Assembly (NCBI GenBank): GCA_949317995.1 | Contig: OX439036.1 | Coordinates: 102,717,891-102,781,890, forward strand | DNA: 64,000 bases | Reading direction: 5' to 3' | DNA from: Acholoe squamosa | Lineage: Eukaryota; Annelida; Polychaeta; Phyllodocida; Polynoidae | In this document: positions 1 to 12,446 of the stretch, in pieces | Numbering within the stretch: position 1 is the first letter of the stretch | How the letters are laid out: each line of letters opens with the position of its first letter | Program-made: the position numbers and the translations under genes | Notes under the pieces: generated by a model | What the model saw: the letters and a program-made list of their open reading frames with translations, nothing else | What the model was told of the DNA's origin: nothing | The model's database searches: none

Positions 1-120
1 ATGCTTGAATGTAGCCCTGGCGAGTAACTCACTAGGGCTGCATTCATGGATTAGGCTATATGCATCATGCCGACCAATGGCATCTAATGGTATCTAATAT
101 AACCCTTCATGAGGATTCTT
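1..120. mobile_element. Partial ATGATGCA-type palindromic repeat at the window edge
   Basis: It contains gccctggcgagtaactcact, gctgcattcatgg and gcatcatgccgaccaatgg, motifs shared with the copies at 5153, 11717, 17588 and 35400. It is cut by the window start. Confidence 0.6.
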
Positions 121-179
121 ATCAGTAGGCAAATAAGGCTTATAAGGGCTGCACTGGTTGCTATGACATCACTGCTGCT

Positions 180-430
180 CCTAAGAATGAATACCTCTGT
201 ATAAGCTGCAGATTATAGACCTTTTCAGTCCCCTGGTGCAGCTTATAGGATGTTCCTGAGCTCAGGGTGTGGCTTATACAAGGGGTTTTGAATATATAGA
301 CCCGGATATAGACATCACTAAGGAATGGGCACCTTTTCAGACCACTTATGTGGCTTATAGCAGTCTCCCAAAGTCAGGGTGTGCCGTATACATTGGTGTG
401 GCTTATATGCTGGGTTTTACAGTAGTTATT
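180..430. repeat. Region with repeated GGCTTATA motifs
   Basis: The motifs gcttatagg, ggcttatacaagg, ggcttatagc and ggcttatatgctggg recur, each near cagggtgtg. It looks like a decayed interspersed element of the cttata type. No boundaries are clear. Confidence 0.35.
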
Positions 431-949
431 GATGGCTAGGTTAAGAGGGACTGCATTATATTAGGGAATTCTTTTTTAGAAAATCTTAAAGAGCTAAGTA
501 CACCTAGATATACCATATTTGTTGTATTAGAGCCCATGGAAGGCGCATACAAATATATAAGTGGCAGTGAGCTTATGTATACACATCTTCACAGTATACA
601 CCCAGCCTATTTATGTAAGTGAGGACGTACAATTAGAGTAATTTACTAATAGACGCCCACCCGCAATAGGTGAAGTGTGGTGGTACATGTTTTTAAAAGT
701 GAGCAGGGCATAATAGCCCTCATCCATGCTGATGGCTAGGCGGTATACTACAAAAGTAGTAACTATGTGTCAGCTGTTTGTGACCTGTCTTCAAATCTCA
801 GTTGTACAACTCAATTATAGGAAAACCTATGATCAATTTAAGAGTGGTCATAATTTTAGCAGGTATCCATGTGCAGTTAAGTCATGTTTTAACATTAAAA
901 AGATGTCAAATTTAACCAGGAAACACCCATAACATGTAAAAACCATGTA

Positions 950-1250
950 CAACATGATGGTATTTTGTAAAATTACATTTGCATACATTTGTGATAAACG
1001 TGGCCATCAAATACCTTCACATGTTTTGACCCCTACAAACACCAAAAAGCAGTCATAAGATCTGTTGTAAAAAGTTATGACTGCAGTCACAATTCAGTTA
1101 TATCTCCTTGTGAAACAGATAGTTATGACCAGTCATATCCTACTTATGACTGACCAAAGATAATAATGGTCACAACATTACAACCAGCCCTCTCCAGTCA
1201 TAGAAACAGAAAATATATGACTACTATTAACTTTGCCTTGTGAAACACCC
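950..1250. mobile_element. Decayed element related to the GTGTTTCACAAG family
   Basis: It contains ccaaagataataatggtcac, repeated ttatgactg blocks and ends gccttgtgaaacaccc, as in the better copies near 28.3 kb. The left end is unclear. From 1250 to 2047 I see nothing beyond a poly-G run near 1769. Confidence 0.45.
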
Positions 1251-2047
1251 AACTGGTCTTGCCCTATACAGGTACATGGAATCAAAGTACTCGCAGGCCA
1301 AGCCCTTGAACTCAGGGCCTGACCCAAGCAATGGTAGAGCAGCTATCACTACTTCACTGCTCTGACAGACGTGGGGATCATTACAGATACTGTTCTCTTA
1401 CTTCTATGAAAACGGGGTGCCCTCTAAATGATATTCTAACTCAAGCAATATGTAGTAATAGGAACCTGCCATCGTACCTACTCAGAAGGTTACCCTCTAC
1501 GTTTACTCTATCTATACTAACGTATAATGCCAGTGTGAACCTGGCCTTTGGGTGTGTTAGTTAGTAATGGCAGTTTCTTTTTCTCCCCCTTGCAGTGTGC
1601 CCTTTTTTCATTCAGTCTGGCATGCAGTCTCCTTGGTTTGGCACGTGCAGCATGATCTAAGTGGTGAACATGCAAGAGGTCAGGTGGGTGAGGTGGGAGG
1701 GGAGGGGGCACATTAGACACTAATGACTGAGTTAGCAGGTGAAAATTTAAAAAAAGGTGAATGTGTTGGGGGGGGGGGGGGGTAATAGAGAGGCAAAAGG
1801 AGGGAGTTCTCTTTGAAGGAAGCTGTTATTTGGAAATTGCATTTTGGGGATGGGGGAATGGAGATACAGAGTAGAGCCATTTACAGTCAAATGTTTAGAT
1901 CTATAGAGAGAGGCAGAAATATAAAAGCAATTCTGGAGGCAAAGATAAGTAGGAAAGAAGGGTAGATTGATCTAGAAGGTGCACCTTATATATGAATGGT
2001 GAAGTCCATACTGCAACATTCATGCGTCATACAGACCATACTAGATT

Positions 2048-2454
2048 GGGCCAAAAAAAAAAAGGTTGGTTTCCGGTAACCCGACCTACCTCAGCCAAAC
2101 AAGGCCGACCTCAGAATTTTTGAAGAAATTTTTCATAATTTTTTCAAAATGTTTCATATTTTTCATAATTTTTTCAATATTATTCATAATTTTTCACATC
2201 AATTTCATATTTTTAGTATCTTAAGATTTCCCTTCCATCCAAGCAAGGAATCCTAGATTTATACTGAAGCTTTATACATTTTGGCAGGTATAATAGCTAA
2301 CATTGATCATTATCAATGATAAAAACTCACTATTTCAGCCAACATATTTATCTGCAAAAAAAAAAAAAATAAAATAAAAAAAAAAAATCCGACCTACCTA
2401 CCTCAACTTTTTGTACCATGTTACCGGAAACTTACAATTTATTTTTTTTGGCCT
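2048..2454. mobile_element. TIR element with GGCCAAAAAAA...TTTCCGGTAAC ends
   Basis: The left end gggccaaaaaaaaaaaggtt ... ggtttccggtaacccgacct is inverted at the right end (gttaccggaaacttac ... ttttttttggcc), with ccgacctacctacctc just inside. It is about 407 bp, A/T-rich inside and without an ORF. I associate the family with marine invertebrates; that is from memory. Confidence 0.75.
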
Positions 2455-3585
2455 TAGTAGATACTCACGAGTGATCCCCATCATACATATCTCTGTAAAT
2501 ATCATACACACCCAAATCTATTCTTGGCAAAGCATCAAAGCACCATAGCAACAAAACAAATAAAAATAATGAGGATGAAACTGGGAGCACCAAATAAGGA
2601 TGTTATGTTTGGTCATCCATCATTCAGAAATATAGCATCAATGCAACAAGTGACAATGGTGGATTTAGAAAGGGGGTGTGTCACAGGCTTTTTGACTGTA
2701 GTTTACAGTTGATTTGCCTCTTTTTGTCCTTATATTTGGTCAAAGATAGCAGGTAATAGAGAATTATAGGAATGAGAACAGCCACCATCGAGACATCAAT
2801 CCCCACCCCAGCCCCCCCCCCAGTCCCAGACATCAATGCACCAATTCCACCATAGGGGCAGTTTTGAAGATGAAACCTTGAGTCACCCACCATCAAGACA
2901 CTGTCAAACAGGTTAATTTTGGAGGCAGAGACAGGAAATGAGAGGGCATGGAGGTAGGGGCAATGAACTACTACAGCCTTGTTTAGACAGGACGTGACGG
3001 CATGAGACGTGCTGCCCCTCCTGGATTACTGCTCACATCTTGTCACACAGACAGTTCACTGTCCGCTACTACCACTGCATCTCTGCCTCAAACTTTCTGT
3101 TTATATTTATGACAACCGATCTTCATAAGCTAAATACAGACTAGATATGAATAAAAAAGACAATATTAATCCGGGTAATGAACCATATACCTTCATTTAA
3201 AACAGCAATTGGTCAGAGAGGGAATTGTTTTTAGGATTATTTTCCCTTTATGGCAGTGTTTTTTCCCTCAAGATGTCAAAGGATTATATACTCCTATTCA
3301 AAACCTATACTTATGGTTTCCATCGAGCAATTCTGTCTTTTTGTTGTGGGGACGGGGGATGTCTTTCACTTCTACCCCTGGAACGTAAGAATCACATGAC
3401 GTGTGCTGCATTAAGTAAGGTGAATGAACTTGACGTATACACTAAGGAAGCAGGGACCTGGGTTTGAGGCAGAGTGATAGCTGACCAGCAGGTGTAAGGA
3501 GATTGGTAGGGGCCAAGGGTCTTAGATCAATGCTAGTCTGTGAATGTCTCTGTGTCTGTGAGTGTGGAGGTGTGTGGGTGTGTGT

Positions 3586-3590
<5 letters not shown>

Positions 3591-3648
<58 letters not shown>
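3591..3648 (+). repeat. (TG)29 microsatellite
   Basis: A perfect dinucleotide run. From 2455 to 4950 the sequence is otherwise non-coding, with a small direct duplication of ggtaaattgatggaatcagg at 4683 and 4735. Confidence 0.98.
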
Positions 3649-3649
<1 letters not shown>

Positions 3650-5152
3650 AGGGGGGTGTTGGACAGGATCAGAGAGTGGGGACTTGTCCCCACGTGACAC
3701 ACCCCTTCATGTCCTTAAACACCGTCTCTCCACACCACTGAAGTACTACTTTCCTGTGGTCCAACACCCTTTTTATTCGTTTTCTATTGAAAGAAGATGA
3801 AAAAAAAATCATTTTGATCTCCTTCTTTTTAGATTTTAAAATTTTTAAATGCAGAGTCACATCCAGTATCCAGGGTCCATGTTGAGGGCGATAATTGGAA
3901 TAAGCGTGTGTTGGAGAGCGATAATTGGATGAATGGGCATAGGAGTAGTGCAGGACTTTGAATAGGGAGGGCAGCGTTTATTTTTGTCCAGATCAGGAGA
4001 AAGAGGCTCAGACACACATTTGATAAAACAGGAATAGAATTTTACAAAAATAAAGTTATGTGCATCTACCTTTAATAGACACGTAGACACGTCTAGTGGG
4101 GAAAGTGGGAGACACATTCTACTGAATATTCTATGCAGAGTAATGGAGTTGCAATGATGACAATAATAGCTTCTCTATTCAAACTCAAAACGCTTATTAT
4201 AGAACCTATTCATACTGTAATGGAGAAATTTGAATGGGAAGGAAGTAAAGAATATTTGAATAGGACAGTTCCCACTCCCTCCCCGATCTACACCACATTT
4301 CCATGATTCAATTTACAAAGTGAGGCTTTAAATATAGAACAGCTAGAATGTAAAATGGGAGAATGTTTGAATACCAGCAGTCTGAACGACCTTGAGTTCT
4401 TCCCTCAGCTTCCAAGATTATCATATTGTCTGTTATAGCCAAATTCCACAGAGCAACCAAAATATATAACAATTTACCGGGCGGTACTGCAGCAATTGTG
4501 GACAGTCCTTTTGTTGAACCCAATTCTCCAGAGCATTGGAAAATGTGGAAATTTAAATTTAAACACATGGTGGATTATGCAACCCCCCCCCCCTGCAAGT
4601 AACTCGCAGGTGTTTTATAATTATTGGCCCACAAGGCCAATACGGGTAGCCATCATAATCACCATCACTCATGTGTTAGCAGGTAAATTGATGGAATCAG
4701 GTGAACCTACCCTTAGTAAGCCATCCTTACTGGGTAAATTGATGGAATCAGGTGGAACCTGGCCTTTATGCCTTTCCACCACTCACACCCCCCATACACA
4801 TACTCATTTGTGTTCTAGTCACATAGTGAACACCACTTCACCCACCCGGGAAGCCACAGCACCAGAAGCCAATGGCCAATAAACCGCCCGGCCCACTCCC
4901 CACCCCAGCCTCCTCCCAGCCAACACTACCACCCTGCCTCTTGAAGGACCACATAGTGCATTAATGCATCATACCCATTTGTCGCTATGATGCATAAATG
5001 CAGCGCAGATGAGGTACTCACCAAGACTATATTAATGCATTATGCTGATCATGCAGGGTTGATACATTCCCAAATTGTTCCCATGATGCATGTATGCAGT
5101 CTCAGAGTATATTCATACATACATTTTGACCACGAAGAGCATAGTGCATTAC

Positions 5153-5378
5153 GTTAAGCCTTTAGAGGCCGATGATACATTGATGCATCATGCCCATTGG
5201 CCGTCATGATGCATGTACATTCATGCACCATGGCGACCCTATGGGTGATACACTCCCACAGGCTTTGCATGATGCACCACTGATGTGCTGGCAAGCAGAC
5301 TCGCCAGCACTTCATTGGTGCATCATGCCGAGCCCATAGGCATGATGCACTCCTGCATTAGAAGCCCTTAAAGGGCCG
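5153..5378. mobile_element. Full-length ATGATGCA-type foldback element
   Basis: The ends are gcctttagaggccgatgata and the inverted tgcattagaagcccttaaag. The centre is a hairpin with arms tgctgg and ccagcac (gatgtgctggcaagcagact then cgccagcacttcattgg). ATGATGCA/TGCATCAT motifs recur roughly every 30-50 bases. A partial second copy lies directly upstream (about 4955-5150). Confidence 0.75.
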
Positions 5379-5560
5379 CACTATGTAGCCCGCGAGGAGC
5401 ACTACACCATATACTACCCTATATACCACTACCCCATGTACCAAGCAACAAGCAGCAAATCAGTTCATTTGTAAGAGTGCCGTCCTGTTGCTGGAGAGAG
5501 TGCTATACACTTTATCTGATTTGATGTAATCGGGGGAGTGTGCGTGGGCTGGATGGGTCC

Positions 5561-5735
5561 CTAACCCTTTAAGGGCCGCTGATGCAGGAGTGCATCATGC
5601 CCATGGGTCGGCATGATGCACCAATGAAGTGCTGCTCGCCAGCATTAGCATGATACATGAGGGCTGTATTTATGCATCCTGCTAACCAATTGGCATGATG
5701 CATTAATGCACCACTAGCCTATAATGGGCTAGAGT
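5561..5735. mobile_element. Truncated ATGATGCA-type foldback element
   Basis: It begins ccctttaagggccgctgatg and runs through gcatgatgcaccaatgaagt to the central hairpin region, after which it is rearranged. From 5740 to 7700 I see no gene; a (CTG/CTC)n run lies at about 6249-6283. Confidence 0.65.
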
Positions 5736-7704
5736 CAGGGATAGTAGGGTAAAGGTTTGTTGGCTGCTTTGGTGGCTTCCATAGTGGCTTCCATGGCTAA
5801 AGCGGGATAACCACATTTCTGGCTTCCCAGGCTTTCCCAGAACAGGTCGGCCTTACCACTTGATGTATACAGAGATAAGGACTGATGGACTGAAGCACGG
5901 AAAGAAGCCATCTTCAGTTTGGGCCGGTCGATTTGAAGGGTCTGTACATTGCTGTCAAGACTAATATGAATGACTGATAGAAGGAATTTAGACTTGCGGA
6001 GTCGTTGATATGAATATGGTACCCCCGAATGTGTGATTCTACAATAAAAACAGTGTAGACTCTTTTAGATATCATATTTAGCGGTGGCTGACAAAGACAA
6101 TATTTACATAAAAGCATTTACCATATTAGACTGAAGTTATGAATTCCATTTTACTCCAGCCTTCCCAATGCAAATAGGCCAGTCACATACTACTGACAAT
6201 TGAATGAAGCCTTTGGACTGAAACCAGTCTAAGAAAAGTTTCATAGATCGCTGCTGCTGCTGCTCCTCCTCCTCCTCCTTCTTCTCTATATATCTCAGAA
6301 GAATGTTATCTCGGTAAATGACCTTGTCTACTCTGGAGACGACCTTGTCAGTGACCTTGTCTCCTCCTCGTCTGACGACCCTGTGGTAGGCACAGGTGAA
6401 TAGGCCTCGTTACCATGGATACAGTGGACATCCTCTTGGCAGCTCCTCAAAGAAAGAGGCAGATACTTTACAAACAACTAATGAGGTAGGCGAAAATGGG
6501 GGAGATGGGAAAAAAAGTAGGATTAGATACAGTAAATCTGAAGTTACGTTGATACTTTGGTGATATATGGTACCATTGAGGAGGCACAGATGGGGATTCT
6601 GCATGACCGGATTGGTCTTTCAAGAACAGGGAATATGGAGAAAAATTGGGTTCCTCTGAGATTATCTCTGACTTCCTTTCTCATTAAGGTTTTACATTGT
6701 CCCCTCCCTGTGTTTTTTTTTATTTCCCATTTATAGATTATAAGCAGAATATCTTTGATTGCAAGCTAAGCTCTATTTTCTCTAGTTCTTTAGAATACTA
6801 TTTGCACTTTTAGATCGGGTCATAATCTCTTATGATTAGTGTGGGGTGAAATAGAAACATTTCATTTCTGGCATCAATACTTTCAGATGGAGGGATTATA
6901 ATCATCATCCGTGCTGAACCAACAAAGCAGATTAGAATGACATCCTTGCTTATTCTGTAGAAATCTGTTTCTACTTTTGGTCATTTCTGGTCATAATCAT
7001 TGCTCTGCTAATTAGTGAGAGACAGAATGGAGATGTTTCGCTTCTCCCTGAGTGAGATGTAGACAGTGGATTTCCCTGACGACTCAGTGTTATTTGGCAG
7101 GAGTTCTCCTCAAATGTCACCTACAGAGTGGCTCAGCAACTGCTCACGGGCTGCTCGTATCATAGTTACCTAGTAACAGGTCAGGGTACTTCTGTGTTTT
7201 TAACCTGTTAGAGGCTACACTATAGTCAAAATAATGTTGATTATTAAGAAAAATTGGGACACAGCTTTCACTGTCATTGGCTCAGGGACCACCCTGAGTC
7301 TATACCACCGGGTAGGTGGTGTATGATAAAAGTCATTCATGTCACATTTTGCATTTTAAATTTTCTGTAAGAAATAATAGTTACAAAAGAATAAAACTGC
7401 TATGTTTATTAGTTTACATATTTGTCTACCTATGTATGCAAATATCACATTTAAAAATGAAGTTTGTTATTTATAGTGATTTTTTATAAATAAAAAGAGT
7501 GCTGACTTTTTCTTTTTCACCAATCCAGTCCTCCATAGGTTTACCTCCGGGCTGGACTTTTCTCTCTTTGTTTCTATTTGATTCAAAAACAGCGTCTAAA
7601 AGTGAGACGGTTTGGACGCCTTTCAAAAAACGCGGGAAAAGTCACCCTGAGCCCTCTGTGCCAATGCACGTCTGTCAGTTTTTTTCTGTATGATTCTCAT
7701 ACCA

Positions 7705-8309
7705 CAGGAAGGCATTTCTCAAGATGGTACGACTAGACCCCCTTCGAGTCATTGTGAGATCCCTCAGCTAAATGCCATTACAGCCCTGTATCTAGTGGTT
7801 AGTAATGATTGCACTGGTACAACTGCCCTACCAAACCCTATGTAATTACTGCCTTAAGGCCACTTAAAAAGATTTCAGCTTTGCAGATACTTTTCTGAAT
7901 AAAAAGGGTGTGAAAGGAGGCTTTCTTTTTATTCATTTTTATTCGGATTTTAGATTTTATTAAGTCAATGTCTTTTATGAGATATTGTTTCAAAGTATTA
8001 TTATCAACAAATTGAACAATAACCCAATGGAAATAACACACGCACACTGTAGATGGAGGGATGGGGATTAATATGCTGTTTAAACTATGTTTCTACTCAA
8101 AATAGTCGCTAAGATATGAAACATTTTTTCTTAGGATAAAAAAAAACCTTCAATAGATGCGGAATTTTTACACTTTTTTTTAAAGTGTCCTAAGTGCTGA
8201 TCGTGCAGAGTAGTCGTAGTGTGTTTCCTACGATCACCCACTCTGATATTGAGGGTTTTAAGTCGCACTGGTGGTGTCTAGTCGTACCATCTTGAGAAAT
8301 GCCCTCCTG
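7705..8309. mobile_element. Foldback element F, 605 bp, CAGGA(A/G)GGCATTTCTCAAG ends
   Basis: The termini are inverted repeats of about 33 bases (caggaaggcatttctcaaga then tggtacgactagac; inverted at 8275-8309). It carries inside the block ctaccaaaccctatgtaatt and the motif gtgctgatcgt that recur in the copies at 21193, 24228 and 25384. No ORF, and no clear target duplication. Confidence 0.8.
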
Positions 8310-8371
8310 TGCTTATTGTACTGTTTTCTGGGGTTTCCTTGCAGTAACAACACTGATTCATTGCATTCAAA

Positions 8372-9357
8372 CATAGGGTAGATTAACCTAAAGACGACCA
8401 CATACCTAGAGTTGACCACCTTTCAGCTTGTTTTTCTCACTTCCACATGTAGTGTACTGGTCTGAAACCCTAATATTATTAAAAAAAAAAAAGGGGTGTT
8501 AAAACACCCCATAGAATGATGTCCTGGAATATACGAAGTAATTGTCATTGTATGGTAATACACTGAAGTTCCTATGTTTAAATAGTTTTGATCATGACCA
8601 GCTGATCATTTTATCAGAATTCTCCAACTTTGGTTTGATAATTTGAAGATGACAAGTGATCACATATACAACATTTTGACTCTAGGCAAAGATAAATATC
8701 TTTGCTAAATGATAGGATAAGGAAAGGTGCAGAAATGTTAAATACTTTCTGTATAGGACTTATTTCCTAGAGTAAGTTTGTGATACTGAGAGCATGATTA
8801 TAAAATCAAGAGCTGGGTTATTATAGTGCATATTTCAAATTGGTTAAAGCACAGTCAAAACAAAGTTTTTAATGCAGGGTTAGCATTATGACCTCTGTTT
8901 TGATGAGATTTACTATATCAATGGGCATGCCATTGTTCCAATTTTCATTTTATATTAGCCATTCTAAATCATAAATTTCCTTTTGGTGCAGTATCTTTAA
9001 AGATGCTATTTTATTTCATATATATTTAAGGAACTTGTTTAATCCTTAATTTAATGTTTTAATCAAAAGGGCTTTATTTAAAAGGTTGATATTAAGTGGT
9101 CAACTCGAGGCGCAAAGTGGTCATCTCAAGGTGAAATTGAACTAAATGGAATGTTTGTAGTAAGGTTGATAAACTAGAAATAACATATATAAATCAATTT
9201 TTCGAAATATAACATGTACAAAAGCCCAAACAATTATCTTTTATTCAGTGTATTTTGGAAGTCTGAAGACCCAAAACTTCCAGAGATATTAGCAACTACA
9301 AACACCTGATTGAAAACCTGCACAGGAACAGTCGTCTTTAGGTTAATCTACCCTATG
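8372..9357. mobile_element. TIR element of 986 bp with CATAGGGTAGATTAACC ends
   Basis: The 27-base inverted ends catagggtagattaacctaa + agacgac are perfect at 8372-8398 and 9331-9357. The interior is AT-rich without a long ORF, so the element is non-autonomous. No clear target duplication. Confidence 0.75.
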
Positions 9358-9598
9358 GTTTGTGAGGATACCTGGATTCAACGGTCATTTTCCAGACTGC
9401 CCCTCTGGGACATCCTTAAGGCAATCTCCAATGCATATACCCTCTCTATTTATAGTATTAAAGTCCAAACCAGCTTGGGCACAGCTGATTCCCCCATGCT
9501 TCCACTATGGCACCGTTTGCACTGCAACAGACCCTATAAGTACCACCCGGTGTCTTGTGGAGAGAACTACCAGGGTCTGTGCAGGGAAGATGGCGGGT

Positions 9599-9730
9599 GG
9601 AGTAATTGGAAGTAAGGATGTAGGGGGACGTGGGGCTGCCCCTGTCACTGTGCAGCCCGTTTGGTCGGGATCTAGTCCCACAAACTGTCCACAGCCGGCT
9701 TCCTAATAAGCCTGCTGCCATCCATCCACT
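9599..9730 (+). repeat. Direct repeat of about 130 bp, copy 1
   Basis: It aligns with 11564-11695: gtaattggaa(g/a)taaggatg, gatctagtcc and cctaataagcctgct occur in the same order. The origin is unknown; the open frames here are not conserved between copies. Confidence 0.6.
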
Positions 9731-10088
9731 CGCCTCCTCCTCCCCTCCTTCCACCCTCCTCCCATCCTCCCACCTTTAGTTATTCCCACCTCCTACCGTG
9801 AAGGGGCTACTGACTCTTTGATGGGATACGTATCAACTGCGAACCTACGCCTATTTCTGACCATTTTTCAAAGGGTCAGCTGACAGCCCCCTGCTTACCC
9901 TCTGAATAAGAATAAAAGGAGTTCTGTAATAACATTAAGAATTTTGACTAATGTGGCATGCATGATATATTTAAGCTCTTCTTACAGATATTGACAGTTC
10001 CATGTTTCTAAACCTTCAGGCCATTTACACACCCCTCCCCCTACAGACTGTTTACAGCGCCACCCTCTCCTGGACGCAATGTGGCTCT

Positions 10089-10419
10089 GGAGGGTGTTGC
10101 TACTATTGTAAAAAGAGCTGTGAGTATGTGCCCTCTTTTCTAAACAAGTCATGCACTGCTTCACCTAAGTCACCTGCCAAGTTTAAAATAGAGAGAGCTG
10201 CACTACCAGGTACCTACTCATGTCACATGCTCTATAGTTTATTATACTGACTGACTTCTCCCAACTAGGTACCTACTCAAATCCCCCTTTTTTACCACCA
10301 TACTTGAATGACCACTTGTGAGCAACAAAAGGGACAAGTTATTGCTACATGAAAAGAAAGGACTGGAAACAAGGGCATTTTAGTCAGCTCTTCCTTTTAC
10401 TATAGGAGCAACACCCTCC
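10089..10419. mobile_element. MITE C, copy 1, GGAGGGTGTTGC ends
   Basis: The 331-bp element has inverted ends ggagggtgttgctactattg and actataggagcaacaccctc c. It is nearly the same as 12089-12446 over its full length. There is no ORF of note. Confidence 0.88.
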
Positions 10420-11563
10420 TGATGTCAGAGTGCTCCGGGGTCAGTAAAGCAGTTGGTACCCAAATCTGGACTGAGTACTCCTTCCTTCCCAGGTCACCCT
10501 TCCACCCTCCTGTAAAGACTCTTTATACACTTTCCCAATCACACATTCTCTATATACTCCATGTGATGTAGACACCACACAGAATGTCCACGTATTCCTA
10601 CTACACAGACAACCGTAAAACAATACAAACGGATCTAGGAACTCAGCAAACTATTTGACATATGAGAGACACGGTAGCAGGTCTAAAAATAATATTACTT
10701 GGATAACCTTGTCAAGTAGATTAATGTTAAGGTCAGAAAGCTCCCCACATATTTGCCTTAACCCTCATTGTAATAATGTAAAATTGATATCTCATGTGAC
10801 TTAGGCTTCAAACGAAATGTATGGAAGAAGTTCCTTGTAGATGGTCTTTATTATAAATCATTCAACATGAGCTACTAGACTAGCCCCAGACAGCCCTTAG
10901 ATCCTTGCTCTCTTCCCTAACAACTGCATGCTCATCCTCTATTACTAAGCTCCAACTAGTGACACTGCCATGAAATCCCTACTACTACTGAGATTAAAAC
11001 TTTTAATTCCAGTCTCTGTGGACTACAACTTTAAACAATGAGATTCGGGGTTCAGAGCAAAGTCAGGGGATAGTGGAAGAATTGATTGGCCCTGTGTGGG
11101 TTGGTGTGGGTGTCGTCAGGTGGCAAACTTGGATGACCCAGGGGGGGGCACTCATTTAAGGTTTGGGTACCAAGTGCGGTATCGAACCGAGGAAGTGTGG
11201 CTGTGGATGCGTCAAAAGGGCGCTGTTGATTAAATGAAGCCTTAAAATTAGAGGGGTTCTCATACCCATTGCAATGCATAAGATAACCTCCATTTTTCAT
11301 ATAGTCAGTGTAGGGCTGTGAAAGTCACAAACTTTTGAAAAGCCTTATTTCGAGTGGAGGAGGGCCCAAAACAGGGGGCTGTTATCTGACCTCTTGAAGA
11401 TAACGGCTCCAAGAAGCTATCGCATAAGGGGCTGTCAAATGTCCCAAAGGGACTGTAGTTTGACAGTTGGTACCTTCCATCAAAGATTCAGTGCCCAATG
11501 CCCTGTGGAGGCTGACCTGAATGCTGACGTTAATAAGTGGTACTATATCTCTGAAAGGATGTT

Positions 11564-11695
11564 GTAGTAATTGGAAATAAGGATGCATGGAGTCAATGTG
11601 GATGTCACTGTCACCGTGCCACTCGTTTGCACAGGATCTAGTCCAGAGACTTGTCTTCAGCTGATGCCCTAATAAGCCTGCTAAAACCCACCTAC
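11564..11695 (+). repeat. Direct repeat of about 130 bp, copy 2
   Basis: Partner of 9599-9730. The 10420-11563 interval before it holds no recognised feature. Confidence 0.6.
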
Positions 11696-11716
11696 TCCAC
11701 CCTCCAAAAGCCTCTT

Positions 11717-11946
11717 AACCCTTTAAGGGCTGCTAATGCATTGATGCATCATACCCATTGGTCGTCATGATGCATGAATGCATACATTCAAGCATCATGC
11801 TGACCCTACAGGGTTGATACAGTCCCAGAGGATCTGCATGATGCACCAATGAAGTGCTGGTGAGCAGACTCGCCAGCACTTCATTGGTACATCATGCCGA
11901 CCAATAGGCATTATACACTCCTACATCAGCGGTCCTTAAAGATTTA
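11717..11946. mobile_element. Full-length ATGATGCA-type foldback element, best copy
   Basis: The 230-bp element has ends ccctttaagggctgctaatg and tcagcggtccttaaagattt. The centre hairpin pairs ccaatgaagtgctgg with ccagcacttcattgg around tgagcagactcg (11846-11887). Confidence 0.85.
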
Positions 11947-12088
11947 AAGCTGGAATACGAGGCACATATATTCTAAACTCGCAAAGTCCAGTTGGTGAAT
12001 TGTGTTACGGGTAATCCCTATATATGGGATATAACTTGGGATTCAGATGTGCTGTGTCTGCGGGTACAAGCCCAAACAGTGGAGTCCT

Positions 12089-12446
12089 GGAGGGTGTTGC
12101 TCCTATTGTAAAAAGAGCGGTGAGTATGTGCCTTCTTCTCTAAACAAGTCGTGCACTGCTTCTCCATTCAACTTGCACTCACCACATTAGTCTGAAAAGT
12201 CACTTGCCTTGTTTAAAATAGAGAGAGCTGCATTACCAGGTACCTACTCATGTCACATGCTCTATAGTTTATTATACTGACTTCTCCCAACTAGGTACCT
12301 ACTCAAATCCCCCTTTTTTAGCATCGTACTTGAATGACCACTTGTGAGCAACAAAAGGGACAATTTATAGCTACATGAAAAGAAAGGACTGGAAATGAGG
12401 GCATTTTTAGCCAGCTCTTCCTTTTACTATAGGAGCAACACCCTCC
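12089..12446. mobile_element. MITE C, copy 2, GGAGGGTGTTGC ends
   Basis: The 358-bp element has perfect inverted ends ggagggtgttgctcctat and ataggagcaacaccctcc. It carries about 25 extra bases compared with the copy at 10089 (tccattcaacttgcactcac). From 12447 to 14062 no gene is seen; a short gctcaca(g/c)actgctcac tandem lies near 13900-13955. Confidence 0.88.

Noticed and set aside
3442-3800. ORFs rich in Cys-Val or Thr-His on both strands
   Set aside because: They are translations of the (TG)29 microsatellite.
4496-4882. 128-codon ORF
   Set aside because: It spans poly-C and a small direct duplication, has no domain and no nearby splice or promoter evidence.
9310-9754. Overlapping ORFs of 98-114 codons as a gene
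   Set aside because: The frames are not kept in the related repeat at 11564-11695, and no domain is seen.
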